This document shows positions 1 to 8,210 of a DNA stretch of 47,290 nucleotides, one piece after another. The DNA comes from CAWVWF01 sp963933885 (GTDB lineage: Bacteria; Bacteroidota; Bacteroidia; Flavobacteriales_C; GCA-002722245): contig CAWVWF010000006.1 in assembly GCA_963933885.1 (NCBI GenBank), positions 1 through 47,290 on the forward strand. The letters are read 5' to 3'. The translations under genes were made by a program, and so were the position numbers. How positions within the stretch are numbered: the stretch's first letter is position 1; the number at the start of each line of letters is the position of its first letter. Below the pieces are notes generated by a model. The model was not told the DNA's origin. It was given only the letters and a program-made list of their open reading frames with translations, and made no database searches.

Positions 1-126
1 CTTGAAGATCACATCGTTGTTAATACGGATAACGCTTTATTGATTTGCAAAAAAGAAGACGAACAAAAAATCAAACAATTTGTTACTGATTTAACTTCTA
101 GTAAAAAGCACAAGAAATATATATAA
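1..126 (+). CDS. C-terminal end of probable mannose-1-phosphate guanylyltransferase (partial)
   Basis: The reading frame is open from base 1 to a TAA at 124-126 and gives 41 residues. They contain VVNTDNALLICKKEDEQKIK, which matches the cupin-like tail of Bacteroidota mannose-1-phosphate guanylyltransferases (GDP-mannose synthesis), where a 'D-LLIC-K--EQKIK' segment is the usual ending. The stop shares one base with the ATG of coaX, so the two genes are probably cotranscribed. The catalytic domain lies outside the window, so the assignment rests on the tail alone. Confidence 0.6.
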   Translation, partial: LEDHIVVNTDNALLICKKEDEQKIKQFVTDLTSSKKHKKYI

Positions 127-839
127 TGCGTTTAGTTCTAGATGCTGGAAATTCAAGTATTAAATATGGTTTGTTTCTAAACCATGTAATGATTGATTCT
201 GGAGTATTAGATAAAAATCAAAGTATATCTTCAAAGATTGATAGCGAAACATTATCAAAAATAACTGTAATTGGTTCCTGTAAAGTAACAGATGAACTTC
301 ATATTACAAGCTTACCAAATGTTAAGCATATTCAAATAGATAAGAATAGTCGATTCCCTTTTAAACTGAAGTACAAAACTCCAGAGACGTTGGGAATTGA
401 TAGAATTGTTGCTTGTTCTGGAAATTACAAAAAAGGAGAAAGTTCATTGGTTATTGACTGTGGAACTTGTGTTACTTTCGACTATGTTTCTAGCTTAGGA
501 AATTACGAAGGAGGATCTATTTCTCCTGGAATTAAGCTTCGTTTTCAAGCGATGAACAATTTTACAGATCAATTACCGTTAATTACCCGTTTTAACAAAA
601 ACCCGAAAACAATTGGAGACTCAACAGAAAACTGCATGAAGTCAGGTGTAATCAATGGTTTAGCATATGAATTGGATGGATTCATTTCCGAATATTTAGC
701 GTTAGACAACCAACTTAAAGTTTTCTTAACAGGTGGAGATGCGATTTTCTTTGTTGAAGCGTTAAAAAGTAGCATCTTTGCACAGCAAAACCTTGTCTTA
801 AAAGGACTAGATTTTTTAATAGATTTAAATGAAAAATAA
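126..839 (+). CDS. coaX: Type III pantothenate kinase
   Basis: CoaX phosphorylates pantothenate, the first step of coenzyme A synthesis, in the cytoplasm. The 237-residue protein has the ASKHA-fold landmarks: the phosphate-1 loop DAGNSS at residues 6-11, the CoaX signature YKTPETLGIDR at 83-93, the phosphate-2 motif DCGT at 111-114, GGSISPG at 129-135 and a C-terminal TGGDA. Length is slightly under the usual 245-260. The ATG overlaps the upstream stop by one base, and the gene's end overlaps the next gene by 11 bp, so it sits inside a tightly packed operon. Type III enzymes do not show CoA feedback inhibition; that is family knowledge, not visible here. Confidence 0.95.
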   Translation: MRLVLDAGNSSIKYGLFLNHVMIDSGVLDKNQSISSKIDSETLSKITVIGSCKVTDELHITSLPNVKHIQIDKNSRFPFKLKYKTPETLGIDRIVACSGNYKKGESSLVIDCGTCVTFDYVSSLGNYEGGSISPGIKLRFQAMNNFTDQLPLITRFNKNPKTIGDSTENCMKSGVINGLAYELDGFISEYLALDNQLKVFLTGGDAIFFVEALKSSIFAQQNLVLKGLDFLIDLNEK

Positions 840-2136
840 TTTAATAGCAGTATTTACTGTACTTACAATAGGTTTAATGGGACAAGGAAATTCTCCATTC
901 TCAATGCACGGACCTGGTGATGTTTTTGGAAGTAATTTCAATAACAACTTTTCTCTAGCTGGAATTGGTGCTAGTACAAGTTACACTAATCAAGTAAATC
1001 CGCTGAATCCAGCATCTTATAGTGACATCAAATTTACGATTGGTGAAGTAGGTGTATTTAGTTCAACTAACAAATACCAATTAAATGGAATTAGTGATAC
1101 AAAAAACCACACTGACTTATCTGGATTTACTTTAGGATTCCCGCTTAAGAACAACTGGGGAATGGCTTTCGGAATCAATCCATACTCAAAACAAAATTAT
1201 AGCTATTACATTTCGGAACAACTATCAGATCTATCCAATGTTCAATACGTTTATGAAGGAAATGGTGGGATTTCAAACGTGTTTTTAGGAACAGGTTATA
1301 AATATAAAGGAATTTCATTAGGAGTAAATGGAACATTCTTATTCGGAAGATTAGAGCAAACATCTAAAGTGAAATATAGTAATGATGAGTTTAAAAGTGT
1401 TCGTTTCCAAGATTTCAGTAATGTGAAAGGTTTTGGGTTCAATTCAGGAATTCAATACGAAACTTCTTTAAATGAAGAATTATTTATAAATCTTGGAGCT
1501 AGCTTCACATTACAATCTGACTTCAATACGTCAAGCTATCAGAAATCGAATTACTTTACTGTTACAGAGGCATTAAACACGAATAATGAAACTGTAATTG
1601 CTGAGTTCCACGAAACAGAAACAATAACTGACACTGAAAACGTACCATCTGAAGGTACAATCACATTACCACAAAATCTTCAAGCAGGAGCAACGATTGG
1701 TGAAAAGGATCATTGGACACTTAGCGCTGAATTCGCATTTGCTGAATGGGAGAACTTCGCTTTAAATAGTTCAGTAAATGAATTGAAAAACAGTCAGAAA
1801 TTTATGATTGGTGGATCAATCATTCCTAACACTCAAGCATTAGGGAAAGTTAATTACTGGAAAACAGTTAAATATAACTTTGGATTAAAATATGGTTCAA
1901 GTAAAATTGTTTACAACGGTACTCAACTACCTGAATATGGCATCAATCTTGGGTTAAGTTTACCGCTTAGAAAATTCAAATATGAAACTGAAACTTTCAG
2001 TTCTATGATTAACCTTTCTTTAGGATATATGCATAGAGGTAATGGTTCTGCTTCATCGATTAACGAAGATTATGTTAATTTAAATTTGAGTATTACCCTT
2101 AACGATAAGTGGTTTATTAAGCGTAAGTTTAATTAG
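829..2136 (+). CDS. Outer-membrane beta-barrel protein, FadL-like
   Basis: The 435-residue protein starts with a short signal peptide (MKNNLIAVFTVLTIGLMGQG). The mature part is rich in alternating aromatic/polar strands and Gly/Asn/Ser turns, as in a beta barrel. Its N-terminal SMHGPGDVFG region and the NPLNPASYSD segment near residue 55 are typical of the uncharacterised FadL-like membrane proteins found after coaX in Flavobacteria. The chain ends KWFIKRKFN, giving a Phe near the C-terminus as in many barrels. The ATG lies inside coaX (11-bp overlap). The substrate is unknown. Confidence 0.7.
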   Translation: MKNNLIAVFTVLTIGLMGQGNSPFSMHGPGDVFGSNFNNNFSLAGIGASTSYTNQVNPLNPASYSDIKFTIGEVGVFSSTNKYQLNGISDTKNHTDLSGFTLGFPLKNNWGMAFGINPYSKQNYSYYISEQLSDLSNVQYVYEGNGGISNVFLGTGYKYKGISLGVNGTFLFGRLEQTSKVKYSNDEFKSVRFQDFSNVKGFGFNSGIQYETSLNEELFINLGASFTLQSDFNTSSYQKSNYFTVTEALNTNNETVIAEFHETETITDTENVPSEGTITLPQNLQAGATIGEKDHWTLSAEFAFAEWENFALNSSVNELKNSQKFMIGGSIIPNTQALGKVNYWKTVKYNFGLKYGSSKIVYNGTQLPEYGINLGLSLPLRKFKYETETFSSMINLSLGYMHRGNGSASSINEDYVNLNLSITLNDKWFIKRKFN

Positions 2137-2150
2137 AATAACTCTTAACC

Positions 2151-3485
2151 ATGACAATTGCACAAAGAATTCAATTCCTTCTTCTATTAGCATTTACAAC
2201 TCAAACTGCATTAGGACAAAACAATACTATCAATTATGGCGAATCAGCTGATGATTGTAAGAAGCAACTTACAATCATGGTTACTTATCATAAACAGAAA
2301 GCTTACGACTCTGCTGCAAAATCATGGAGATGGTGCTTTAACAATTGTCCACAAGGGTCTAAAAACATCTATATTGTAGGTGAAAAAATATTTAGTAAAA
2401 AAATAAAAGAATCTAAAGACAACAAAGTATTAAGAGCAACTTATATCGATACGCTATTACAAATTTATGATACTCGTATTCAATACTTCCCTGGTAAAAC
2501 AGAAATTTCAAAATACAAGATTCTAGGAAAAAAAGGAAAAACAATAGCATCATATAAAGCAAAAACCAATTACGAAGAAGCCTACAATACCTTAGACTCA
2601 GTTGTAAATAAATTAGGAACAAATGTTTCTCCTGGAGTTGCAAGTGCTTACATATTCACAGTTAAGAAAATGCTAAAGAACAATAAATTGAATTGTTCTG
2701 ATATGATTCTAGCTTATACTAAAGTATTAGACATAGTAAACGCTAACCTTGAAAAGAAACCAAAAAGCTACAAGCGTTTAAAAGAAAAAGCAATAAAAAC
2801 AGCAGATAAGTGTTTGGATTGTGACTTACTAGACTCATTATATACATCAGACTTTGAAAAATTTCAAGGAGACACAACATGGTTAGATGGAGGAATTGAA
2901 TTATTAATTGATAAAAAATGTAAAAAAAGTAGCATCCTTGTGAAAATGATGGAGAAACGCTACGAAACTTCACCTAGTGCAAAAACGGCTATAAAACTAG
3001 CTCAATACTTTGGTTCTAAAGGTGAAAATGCTAAAGCAACTCAGTTTTTTAAAGAAGGAATTCTGATGGAAAAGGATTCCAATAAACTGGTTAAGTATTA
3101 TTTGAAAAATGCAAGATTCTTAAATAATTCAGGGAATTCATCTGGAGGAATTAACATGGCAAAAAAAGCATTAGCAATACAACCTAAAAATGCAAAGGCA
3201 TATTTAATAATGGGTGATGCTATAATTTATGGTGCTAAATCATGTAAAGACTTAAAATTTAAAGGTTCTGAAGTTTATTGGGTAGCAGTTGATTATTACA
3301 ATAAGGCAGCAGCATTAGCAATTACGCCTGAAATTAAGAACAAAGCAACAAAGAACGCATCTAAATATTCAGCGTACTTCCCTTTAACAAATGCCATCTT
3401 TATGGATAAAGATGTTAAAGAAGGTGCAACATACAAAGTTGGATGTTGGATAAATATAAATACAATAGTTAGACACAAACAATAA
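2151..3485 (+). CDS. Secreted tetratricopeptide-repeat protein
   Basis: The 444-residue protein has a signal peptide (MTIAQRIQFLLLLAFTTQTALGQ, cleavage expected after the Gly-Gln). The rest is helical, with degenerate TPR-like units, for example AKATQFFKEGILMEKDSNKL and the clearer unit around residues 335-355 (ALAIQPKNAKAYLIMGDAI). A conserved Cys-rich segment appears early (DDCKKQL, WRWCFNNCPQG). This TPR gene occupies the usual slot between the barrel gene and lptC, suggesting a scaffold or assembly role in the envelope; that role is inferred. It starts 14 bp after the previous stop and is followed directly by lptC. Confidence 0.75.
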   Translation: MTIAQRIQFLLLLAFTTQTALGQNNTINYGESADDCKKQLTIMVTYHKQKAYDSAAKSWRWCFNNCPQGSKNIYIVGEKIFSKKIKESKDNKVLRATYIDTLLQIYDTRIQYFPGKTEISKYKILGKKGKTIASYKAKTNYEEAYNTLDSVVNKLGTNVSPGVASAYIFTVKKMLKNNKLNCSDMILAYTKVLDIVNANLEKKPKSYKRLKEKAIKTADKCLDCDLLDSLYTSDFEKFQGDTTWLDGGIELLIDKKCKKSSILVKMMEKRYETSPSAKTAIKLAQYFGSKGENAKATQFFKEGILMEKDSNKLVKYYLKNARFLNNSGNSSGGINMAKKALAIQPKNAKAYLIMGDAIIYGAKSCKDLKFKGSEVYWVAVDYYNKAAALAITPEIKNKATKNASKYSAYFPLTNAIFMDKDVKEGATYKVGCWININTIVRHKQ

Positions 3486-3512
3486 TTGAATTCAATTAAA
3501 AAGACATATTCA

Positions 3513-4076
3513 ATGATATTAAAAAGTATAGGGTTATTTGCCTCTATGCTTTTTTTTGTTTCCTGTGAAGGTGACCTGATTGATTTGGGACATAATGTAG
3601 AATTAGAAGAAAGATATCCTGACTCCTATTCTACAAACTTCAACATCACATATAGTGACTCCGCTAAATTAAAGGTTAATATATCTGGAAAAATTTTAGA
3701 ACAGTATACTAGAAAAGAAGAACTCCAAGCATATGATATAATGAAAGATAGTGTTGTTATAAAATTTTACAATACTGATGGAGTTGTATCTAGTGAAATG
3801 AAATCAGATCATGCAATTCGATACCATGAGACTGAATTGATGAATGCAAAAGGCAATGTTGAAGTAATAAACAAAAAAGGAGAGAGGCTCAATACTGAAA
3901 GACTTACTTGGAACAAGCAAACCAAACAAATCATTTGTGATACAAATGTTGTGATCACAAAACCTAGTGGACAAGTTATTAAAGGAAGTTCATTAACTTC
4001 CGACCAAAATTTTGATAATTATAAAATAACCGAAGTTACCGGTGAATTACCATTTGATCGTGAAGAAGCGCCTTAA
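3513..4076 (+). CDS. lptC: LPS export protein LptC (lipoprotein form)
   Basis: LptC is the periplasmic bridge that carries LPS from the LptBFG transporter to LptA. The 187-residue protein has a lipoprotein signal (MILKSIGLFASMLFFVSC), followed by a beta-jellyroll whose repeating strands (residues 90-180) match the LptC/YrbK family, including the 'A-G-V-V-N--G--L-T--L-W' strand pattern at 112-134. I chose the ATG at 3513. An in-frame TTG at 3486 directly after the previous stop would add nine residues (MNSIKKTYS) and cannot be excluded. The lipid anchor is common in Bacteroidota, whereas Proteobacteria use a TM helix. Confidence 0.88.
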   Translation: MILKSIGLFASMLFFVSCEGDLIDLGHNVELEERYPDSYSTNFNITYSDSAKLKVNISGKILEQYTRKEELQAYDIMKDSVVIKFYNTDGVVSSEMKSDHAIRYHETELMNAKGNVEVINKKGERLNTERLTWNKQTKQIICDTNVVITKPSGQVIKGSSLTSDQNFDNYKITEVTGELPFDREEAP

Positions 4077-4251
4077 TAAAATATTTGAAATAACCTGGCT
4101 TGTTATCATCTTACTATGTTTAGTAGGAATAGCTCATTATTACATTACATACGAATTATGGATGAAGGAATTAATAATTATGATTCCTATATCTATTTTC
4201 TTCTATATTATCAGAAGACGTAGAGGTAAAACTTTAACTGAAGACGCGTGA
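4060..4251 (+). CDS. Small two-helix membrane protein of the lptC operon
   Basis: A 63-residue product is predicted from the GTG at 4060 (MKKRLNKIFEITWLVIILLC...); another GTG at 4042 would add six residues. Two hydrophobic helices (about 9-30 and 39-57) are joined by a short loop and followed by a very basic RRRRGK stretch, so both ends are likely cytoplasmic. The start lies 17 bp inside lptC, and the stop overlaps the next GTG start as GTGA, so translation is probably coupled at both ends. Similar small proteins of unknown function occupy this place in Flavobacteria. No enzyme motif is visible. Confidence 0.7.
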   Translation: MKKRLNKIFEITWLVIILLCLVGIAHYYITYELWMKELIIMIPISIFFYIIRRRRGKTLTEDA

Positions 4252-5501
4252 TTTGGTTTATAATCATATCAATGATTTTACTTTCCGCAGTTTTCTCTGG
4301 GTTAGAAATTGCTTTTGTTTCCTCAGACAAAATTCAAATTGAGATCATTAATAAAAGAGGTGGTCTTTTAGGTAAAGTACTATCAAAGTTTGTTGCATCA
4401 CCTTCTCGATTCCTAACTACTTTGTTAATAGGAAACACTGTTTCACTGGTTGTTTATGGTAAGTTTATGGATGCTATCCTAACACCAGTACTCACGCAAG
4501 TAGTGAGTAATTCAATTCTTATTTTACTTCTACAAACAATTATCTCAACGATTATTATTCTAATTTTTTCTGAATATCTACCTAAAACCATTTTTAGAAT
4601 CAAACCTAATCATGCATTGCGTTTATTTGCATATCCTATTTATGGTCTTTATTGGTTATTAAAAGTTGTAGTTTATTTGGCCGTATCCTTCTCGAATTGG
4701 TTCTTGAAACGATTTTTAAAAATGGAACTTTCTGAAGATAAAACAATCTTTGGCCGCGTTGAGATAGAACAATACCTTATTGATAGAACTGAAGAAAAAC
4801 CTGAAGGAGAAGAAATAGATACAGAAATCCAGATGTACAAAAACGTATTGGATTTTTCATCTGTTAAGGTTAAGGAATGTATGGTGCCTCGAACTGAGAT
4901 TGTAGCACTTGATATTAAAACAGATATTAGCACTTTAAATGAAACGTTTATTGAAACTGGTTTATCAAAAGTTTTAATTTACAGGAAATCTATTGAAGAA
5001 GTTATTGGTTTCGTTCATTCAGTTGAACTGTTTAAAAAACCAAAAGACATTAAATCTATTCTCCTTCCAGTTGGATATATTCCAGAATCAATGAATGCTC
5101 AGCATGCTTTAAATAACTTTATTCAGCAGCGAAAAAGTATCATGGTTGTTGTAGATGAATTTGGAGGTACAGCAGGAATGTTAACCATTGAAGATGTTAT
5201 GGAAGAGATTTTGGGAGAAATCGAAGACGAACATGATAAGATTGATTTAATAGAAGAGCAACACACTGAAACAGAGTTTTTATTTTCAGGAAGACATGAA
5301 GTTGATTATTTAAATGATCGATACAATTTAAAGATTCCTGTTAGCGATAGTTACGAAACCATTGCTGGTTATATCTTCAAAACAACTGAGAACATTCCAA
5401 AAGAAGGTGAAACAATTAACATGGAGCCATTTTCTGTAGTTGTAGAAAAAGTAAGTAAGACTAGGATTGAACTCATAAAAATTCATCTTCACAAGCATTA
5501 A
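4248..5501 (+). CDS. CNNM/CBS/CorC-HlyC domain membrane protein
   Basis: The 417-residue protein has an N-terminal CNNM (DUF21) domain of four hydrophobic helices (about 1-150), a CBS-domain pair (about 200-320, with KVKECMVPRTEIVAL and VVVDEFGGTAGMLTIEDVME) and a C-terminal CorC_HlyC domain (about 335-415). Relatives are called hemolysin or CorC and are linked to Mg2+/Co2+ efflux or gliding (GldE). The start is GTG in a GTGA overlap with the preceding gene. It is a paralogue of gldE at 34293-35633; since the gldD-linked copy is the better GldE candidate, no symbol is given here. Confidence 0.88.
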   Translation: MIWFIIISMILLSAVFSGLEIAFVSSDKIQIEIINKRGGLLGKVLSKFVASPSRFLTTLLIGNTVSLVVYGKFMDAILTPVLTQVVSNSILILLLQTIISTIIILIFSEYLPKTIFRIKPNHALRLFAYPIYGLYWLLKVVVYLAVSFSNWFLKRFLKMELSEDKTIFGRVEIEQYLIDRTEEKPEGEEIDTEIQMYKNVLDFSSVKVKECMVPRTEIVALDIKTDISTLNETFIETGLSKVLIYRKSIEEVIGFVHSVELFKKPKDIKSILLPVGYIPESMNAQHALNNFIQQRKSIMVVVDEFGGTAGMLTIEDVMEEILGEIEDEHDKIDLIEEQHTETEFLFSGRHEVDYLNDRYNLKIPVSDSYETIAGYIFKTTENIPKEGETINMEPFSVVVEKVSKTRIELIKIHLHKH

Positions 5502-5607
5502 TTAGGTGATCAATATTTTACTGGCACTCTATCTTTTAAAATGCGCCTCACATTCTTTTTTAATTCGGGGTTTCTGTAGTATATTCGCTCCCTAATTTTT
5601 TTGCAAA

Positions 5608-7857
5608 ATGGCAACGATTCAAAAAATAAGAGATAATTCAGCTTTAACTTTCATAGTAGTTGGTGGAGCTTTACTTGCATTCGTATTAACGGATTCATTA
5701 GGTGGTTCTAGTCAATCAGACAGTTCGAGTAGTATGGTAGGTTCTTTCGAAGGGAAGGAAATCTCAATTACAGAATTCAATAATCATAGAAAAACAATAT
5801 CATTACTTCAAAATCCTACTAAGAATTTTGAGAGTTTTAATGATCAAGAAAACGACAAATCTGTTAAGGATTCTTGGCAAATGCTTCTAAGTGAAAAATT
5901 TGTTACTGAAGAAACTAAACAACTAGGTCTTGCTATTTCAGATACTGAATTAGAAGAAATGATGGTTGGAGAGAGAGCTTCAGGATTCTATGTAAATTAC
6001 TTGTTCGGTGGACAACAAGAATTCGTGAAAAACAGAGATGCAATCAGCGACGACATCGATAACTTTCATGAATTTGCTAAAATAGCATATAGAGATCCAA
6101 ACACTGGAGCAGTAAATCCTTTAAGATTAAGTCCGGGTCATGCTCAAACAATTAAGCAGTTTGGTATTCAATTAAGAATTCAAGATAAATACAACAAGCT
6201 TGTACAAAACTGTTTCTTCACTACTACATCTTTATCTAAAGATGCTTACACTTCGACTGAAACAAAGAAGGATTTTCAAGTTGCTTATGTTAAATATTCT
6301 ACTGTTAACGATTCTACTGTAAATCCTAGCGAAGCTGAGGTAAAGGCTTCTTACGAAGAACTTAAAGAAACTTTTAAAAACAAAGAAACTGAAACTAGAA
6401 AATTAGTTTATGCAAGTTTCCCTATTCAGCCTTCTGCTGAAGATAGAAATGAAGTTCTTAAAGAAATTTCTCAAATTAAAATTGAGCTTTTAGATACTTC
6501 TTTTAAAACGAATGAAACTACTAAGTTTAATACTTTCAAATATGAAAGTGATTTAGCAAACTATAACTTATACTATAAGAAAGGAGAATATCCTATCAAA
6601 ATTAATGGTATTGATACGTTATTATTTTCTATGAAAAATGGTGAAGCATTCGGTCCATTTTCTAACCCAGGAAGTAGTCAGTTTGGTGTTGCTCAAATAT
6701 TAGGTGAAAAAATGATGGCTGATTCAGCTGAAGTTTCTTTACTTGAAATTAGCGACAAACCATGGTCTAGTAAATACATTACTCCAGGTCAACAACCTTC
6801 AGAAGAGGTTATGGCTAAATTGAGAAAAGAATACAAAGCAGGTGCTGATAGTATTTTAGCATTAATTAAAGCTAACCCTTATGCAATCAACTCAATTCCT
6901 CAGAACTACTGGGCTGATTCAATAGACTGGAGTAATAGAGGTGAAAACTTATGGATTTATAACAACTCTCCAAAATACGGAGCTAACATTACAGATTCAG
7001 TTTTCTTATCTAAAACTGGAGACGTTAAGATGTGTTTCTCTCAAAGAGGATTCTTAAGTATTGTAAACGTTAAAAAATTCGGTGAAAAAGTTAGAAAACT
7101 TCAAATTGGATCTATTATCAAAAAAGTAACACCTCTTGATAATACACTTGATGGTTACATGAAGAAAGCTACAACTTTAGCATTTGAATTAACTTCTGGA
7201 GCTGAGATTGGTGTTTTAAGAGATAGCTTATATTACATAGTAAACGAGGCTTCTATCCAAGGTTCTACGTTCTCTCTTCAATCAGTTACTAATGCAAGAG
7301 ACATTATACATTGGGGATTAACTGCAGAACTAAATAAACCTTCTCAAGTTTTTACAACTCCTGAAAGATATATAGTTGCAATGGTTACTGAAATTGAAAA
7401 CAGTAATTATAAAACATTAACTGACCCAAGTATTAAGTACCAGTGTGAAACACATGCTAGAAAGAAAAAGCAACGTGCTCAACTTTTAGCTTCTTTACCA
7501 AGTATTACAGTGGAAAACATTTCAAAATTCCCTGAGCTTGTTAAGAATGGAAACGTAACAAACTCTTCAAATGAGTCTGTTGCTAAACCAAGTGCTACTT
7601 ATAGTAATGAAGGAAAAGTAATTGGAACAGTTGCAGGTTTAGCTCAGGATAAAGTTTCTGAAGTTATTGAAGGTGAAGATGGTTTATATATCGTTTATGT
7701 ATCTAAAGTTTCTGCAACAGAAATCACAGCTGATACAAATCTTCAAATTGAAAAAGATAAAATGAAAAATGATGGAGCTCAAACGAGTTACAGAGTTGTT
7801 CAAGAATTTATAGATGATAAATTAGATATTGTTGATAACAGAAAGATCATTCAATAA
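5608..7857 (+). CDS. ppiD: PpiD-like periplasmic chaperone with degenerate parvulin domain
   Basis: The 749-residue protein is anchored by one N-terminal helix (residues 13-30) after MATIQKIRDNSAL, as in PpiD, with the rest in the periplasm. It has a SurA_N/PpiD N-domain (about 40-235), then linker and parvulin-like regions (about 340-500), then a long C-terminal part. PpiD assists folding of proteins leaving the Sec channel. The parvulin region keeps the fold markers (SNRGENLW near the usual GG-LGW site, TGDVKM, GFLSIVNVKK), but both conserved active-site histidines appear to be gone: VSLLEIS stands where A-HIL is expected and RGFLSIV where FGYHII is expected. Prolyl isomerase activity is therefore doubtful. 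A terminator follows at 7881. Confidence 0.85.
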   Translation: MATIQKIRDNSALTFIVVGGALLAFVLTDSLGGSSQSDSSSSMVGSFEGKEISITEFNNHRKTISLLQNPTKNFESFNDQENDKSVKDSWQMLLSEKFVTEETKQLGLAISDTELEEMMVGERASGFYVNYLFGGQQEFVKNRDAISDDIDNFHEFAKIAYRDPNTGAVNPLRLSPGHAQTIKQFGIQLRIQDKYNKLVQNCFFTTTSLSKDAYTSTETKKDFQVAYVKYSTVNDSTVNPSEAEVKASYEELKETFKNKETETRKLVYASFPIQPSAEDRNEVLKEISQIKIELLDTSFKTNETTKFNTFKYESDLANYNLYYKKGEYPIKINGIDTLLFSMKNGEAFGPFSNPGSSQFGVAQILGEKMMADSAEVSLLEISDKPWSSKYITPGQQPSEEVMAKLRKEYKAGADSILALIKANPYAINSIPQNYWADSIDWSNRGENLWIYNNSPKYGANITDSVFLSKTGDVKMCFSQRGFLSIVNVKKFGEKVRKLQIGSIIKKVTPLDNTLDGYMKKATTLAFELTSGAEIGVLRDSLYYIVNEASIQGSTFSLQSVTNARDIIHWGLTAELNKPSQVFTTPERYIVAMVTEIENSNYKTLTDPSIKYQCETHARKKKQRAQLLASLPSITVENISKFPELVKNGNVTNSSNESVAKPSATYSNEGKVIGTVAGLAQDKVSEVIEGEDGLYIVYVSKVSATEITADTNLQIEKDKMKNDGAQTSYRVVQEFIDDKLDIVDNRKIIQ

Positions 7858-7880
7858 CTAATTTCTAACCTCATTAATTA

Positions 7881-7907
7881 AAGCCTCTTTTTAAGAGGCT
7901 TTTTTTT
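7881..7907 (+). terminator. Intrinsic terminator after ppiD
   Basis: A perfect 9-bp stem (AAGCCTCTT / AAGAGGCTT) with a TTT loop at 7881-7901 is followed by six more T. It lies 24 bp after the ppiD stop and ends the rightward block. Confidence 0.92.
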
Positions 7908-8033
7908 GCGATAAACTCATCTACATTAAACATACATAAGATCAAGCAGTTGCTTTATAGATAGTATACCTTAAGCTTTTATCAAATTGATCAATCCAAT
8001 AATACATAAATAGTATTCCTTCAAGTTGCTCAC

Positions 8034-8172
8034 TATATTAGCTGTGGCAATTCGGGATAAAGAATGTGAGTTAACGCTCACTTACTTTCAAATTATAGTC
8101 TCGCCTAGAGACTTCCCAAAAACTAGGTTAGGTTCGGTAAGTGAGCCACGCTGGGGAGCGTGGCTTTTTTTT
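8034..8172 (+). ncRNA. Candidate structured non-coding RNA with own terminator
   Basis: The 276-bp stretch after the ppiD terminator has no convincing ORF but does have dense RNA structure. A weak -7-like box TATATTAG (8034-8041) could start an RNA near 8046. It would contain hairpin GTGAG/CTCAC (8066-8070/8077-8081), a perfect 10-bp long-range stem GCTCACTTAC/GTAAGTGAGC (8076-8085/8137-8146), an enclosed hairpin AGTCTC/GAGACT (8097-8102/8108-8113), a possible CCTAG/CTAGG pairing (8104-8108/8123-8127) and a strong terminator. The first hairpin and the long stem share bases 8077-8081, so they exclude each other. I could not match it to 6S, SRP, tmRNA or RNase P signatures. Function is unknown. 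Confidence 0.45.
8144..8172 (+). terminator. Strong intrinsic terminator of the candidate ncRNA
   Basis: A perfect 9-bp GC-rich stem AGCCACGCT/AGCGTGGCT with GGGG loop (8144-8165) is followed by seven T (8166-8172). The T run lies only on the plus strand. As ppiD already has a terminator 240 bp upstream, this one implies a separate plus-strand transcript. Confidence 0.85.
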
Positions 8173-8176
8173 GTCT

Positions 8177-8210
8177 AAAAGTATTATTTAAGATTTGAAA
8201 TAATACTTTT
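8177..8210. terminator. Bidirectional AT-rich hairpin at the end of the DUF255 gene
   Basis: A perfect 13-bp inverted repeat AAAAGTATTATTT / AAATAATACTTTT (8177-8189, 8198-8210) spans the stop codon of the minus-strand gene. Flanking A/T runs on both arms make it a possible weak terminator for either strand. It is the only obvious 3' structure for the DUF255 gene. Confidence 0.5.

Noticed and set aside
7908..8033. Small protein gene upstream of the candidate RNA
   Set aside because: Only short frames with no start context or recognisable product; the stretch shows no further structure that I can support.
8034..8172. Candidate RNA read as SRP RNA, 6S RNA, tmRNA or RNase P
   Set aside because: None of the signature motifs (such as the SRP GGAAGCA-type loop or RNase P GAGGAAAGTC) is present, and the length is wrong for tmRNA and RNase P. 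6S RNA cannot be wholly excluded by eye.
8177..8210. 13-bp inverted repeat read as the end of an insertion sequence
   Set aside because: No transposase, no target duplication and no second copy is visible; it spans the stop codon and reads better as a terminator hairpin.
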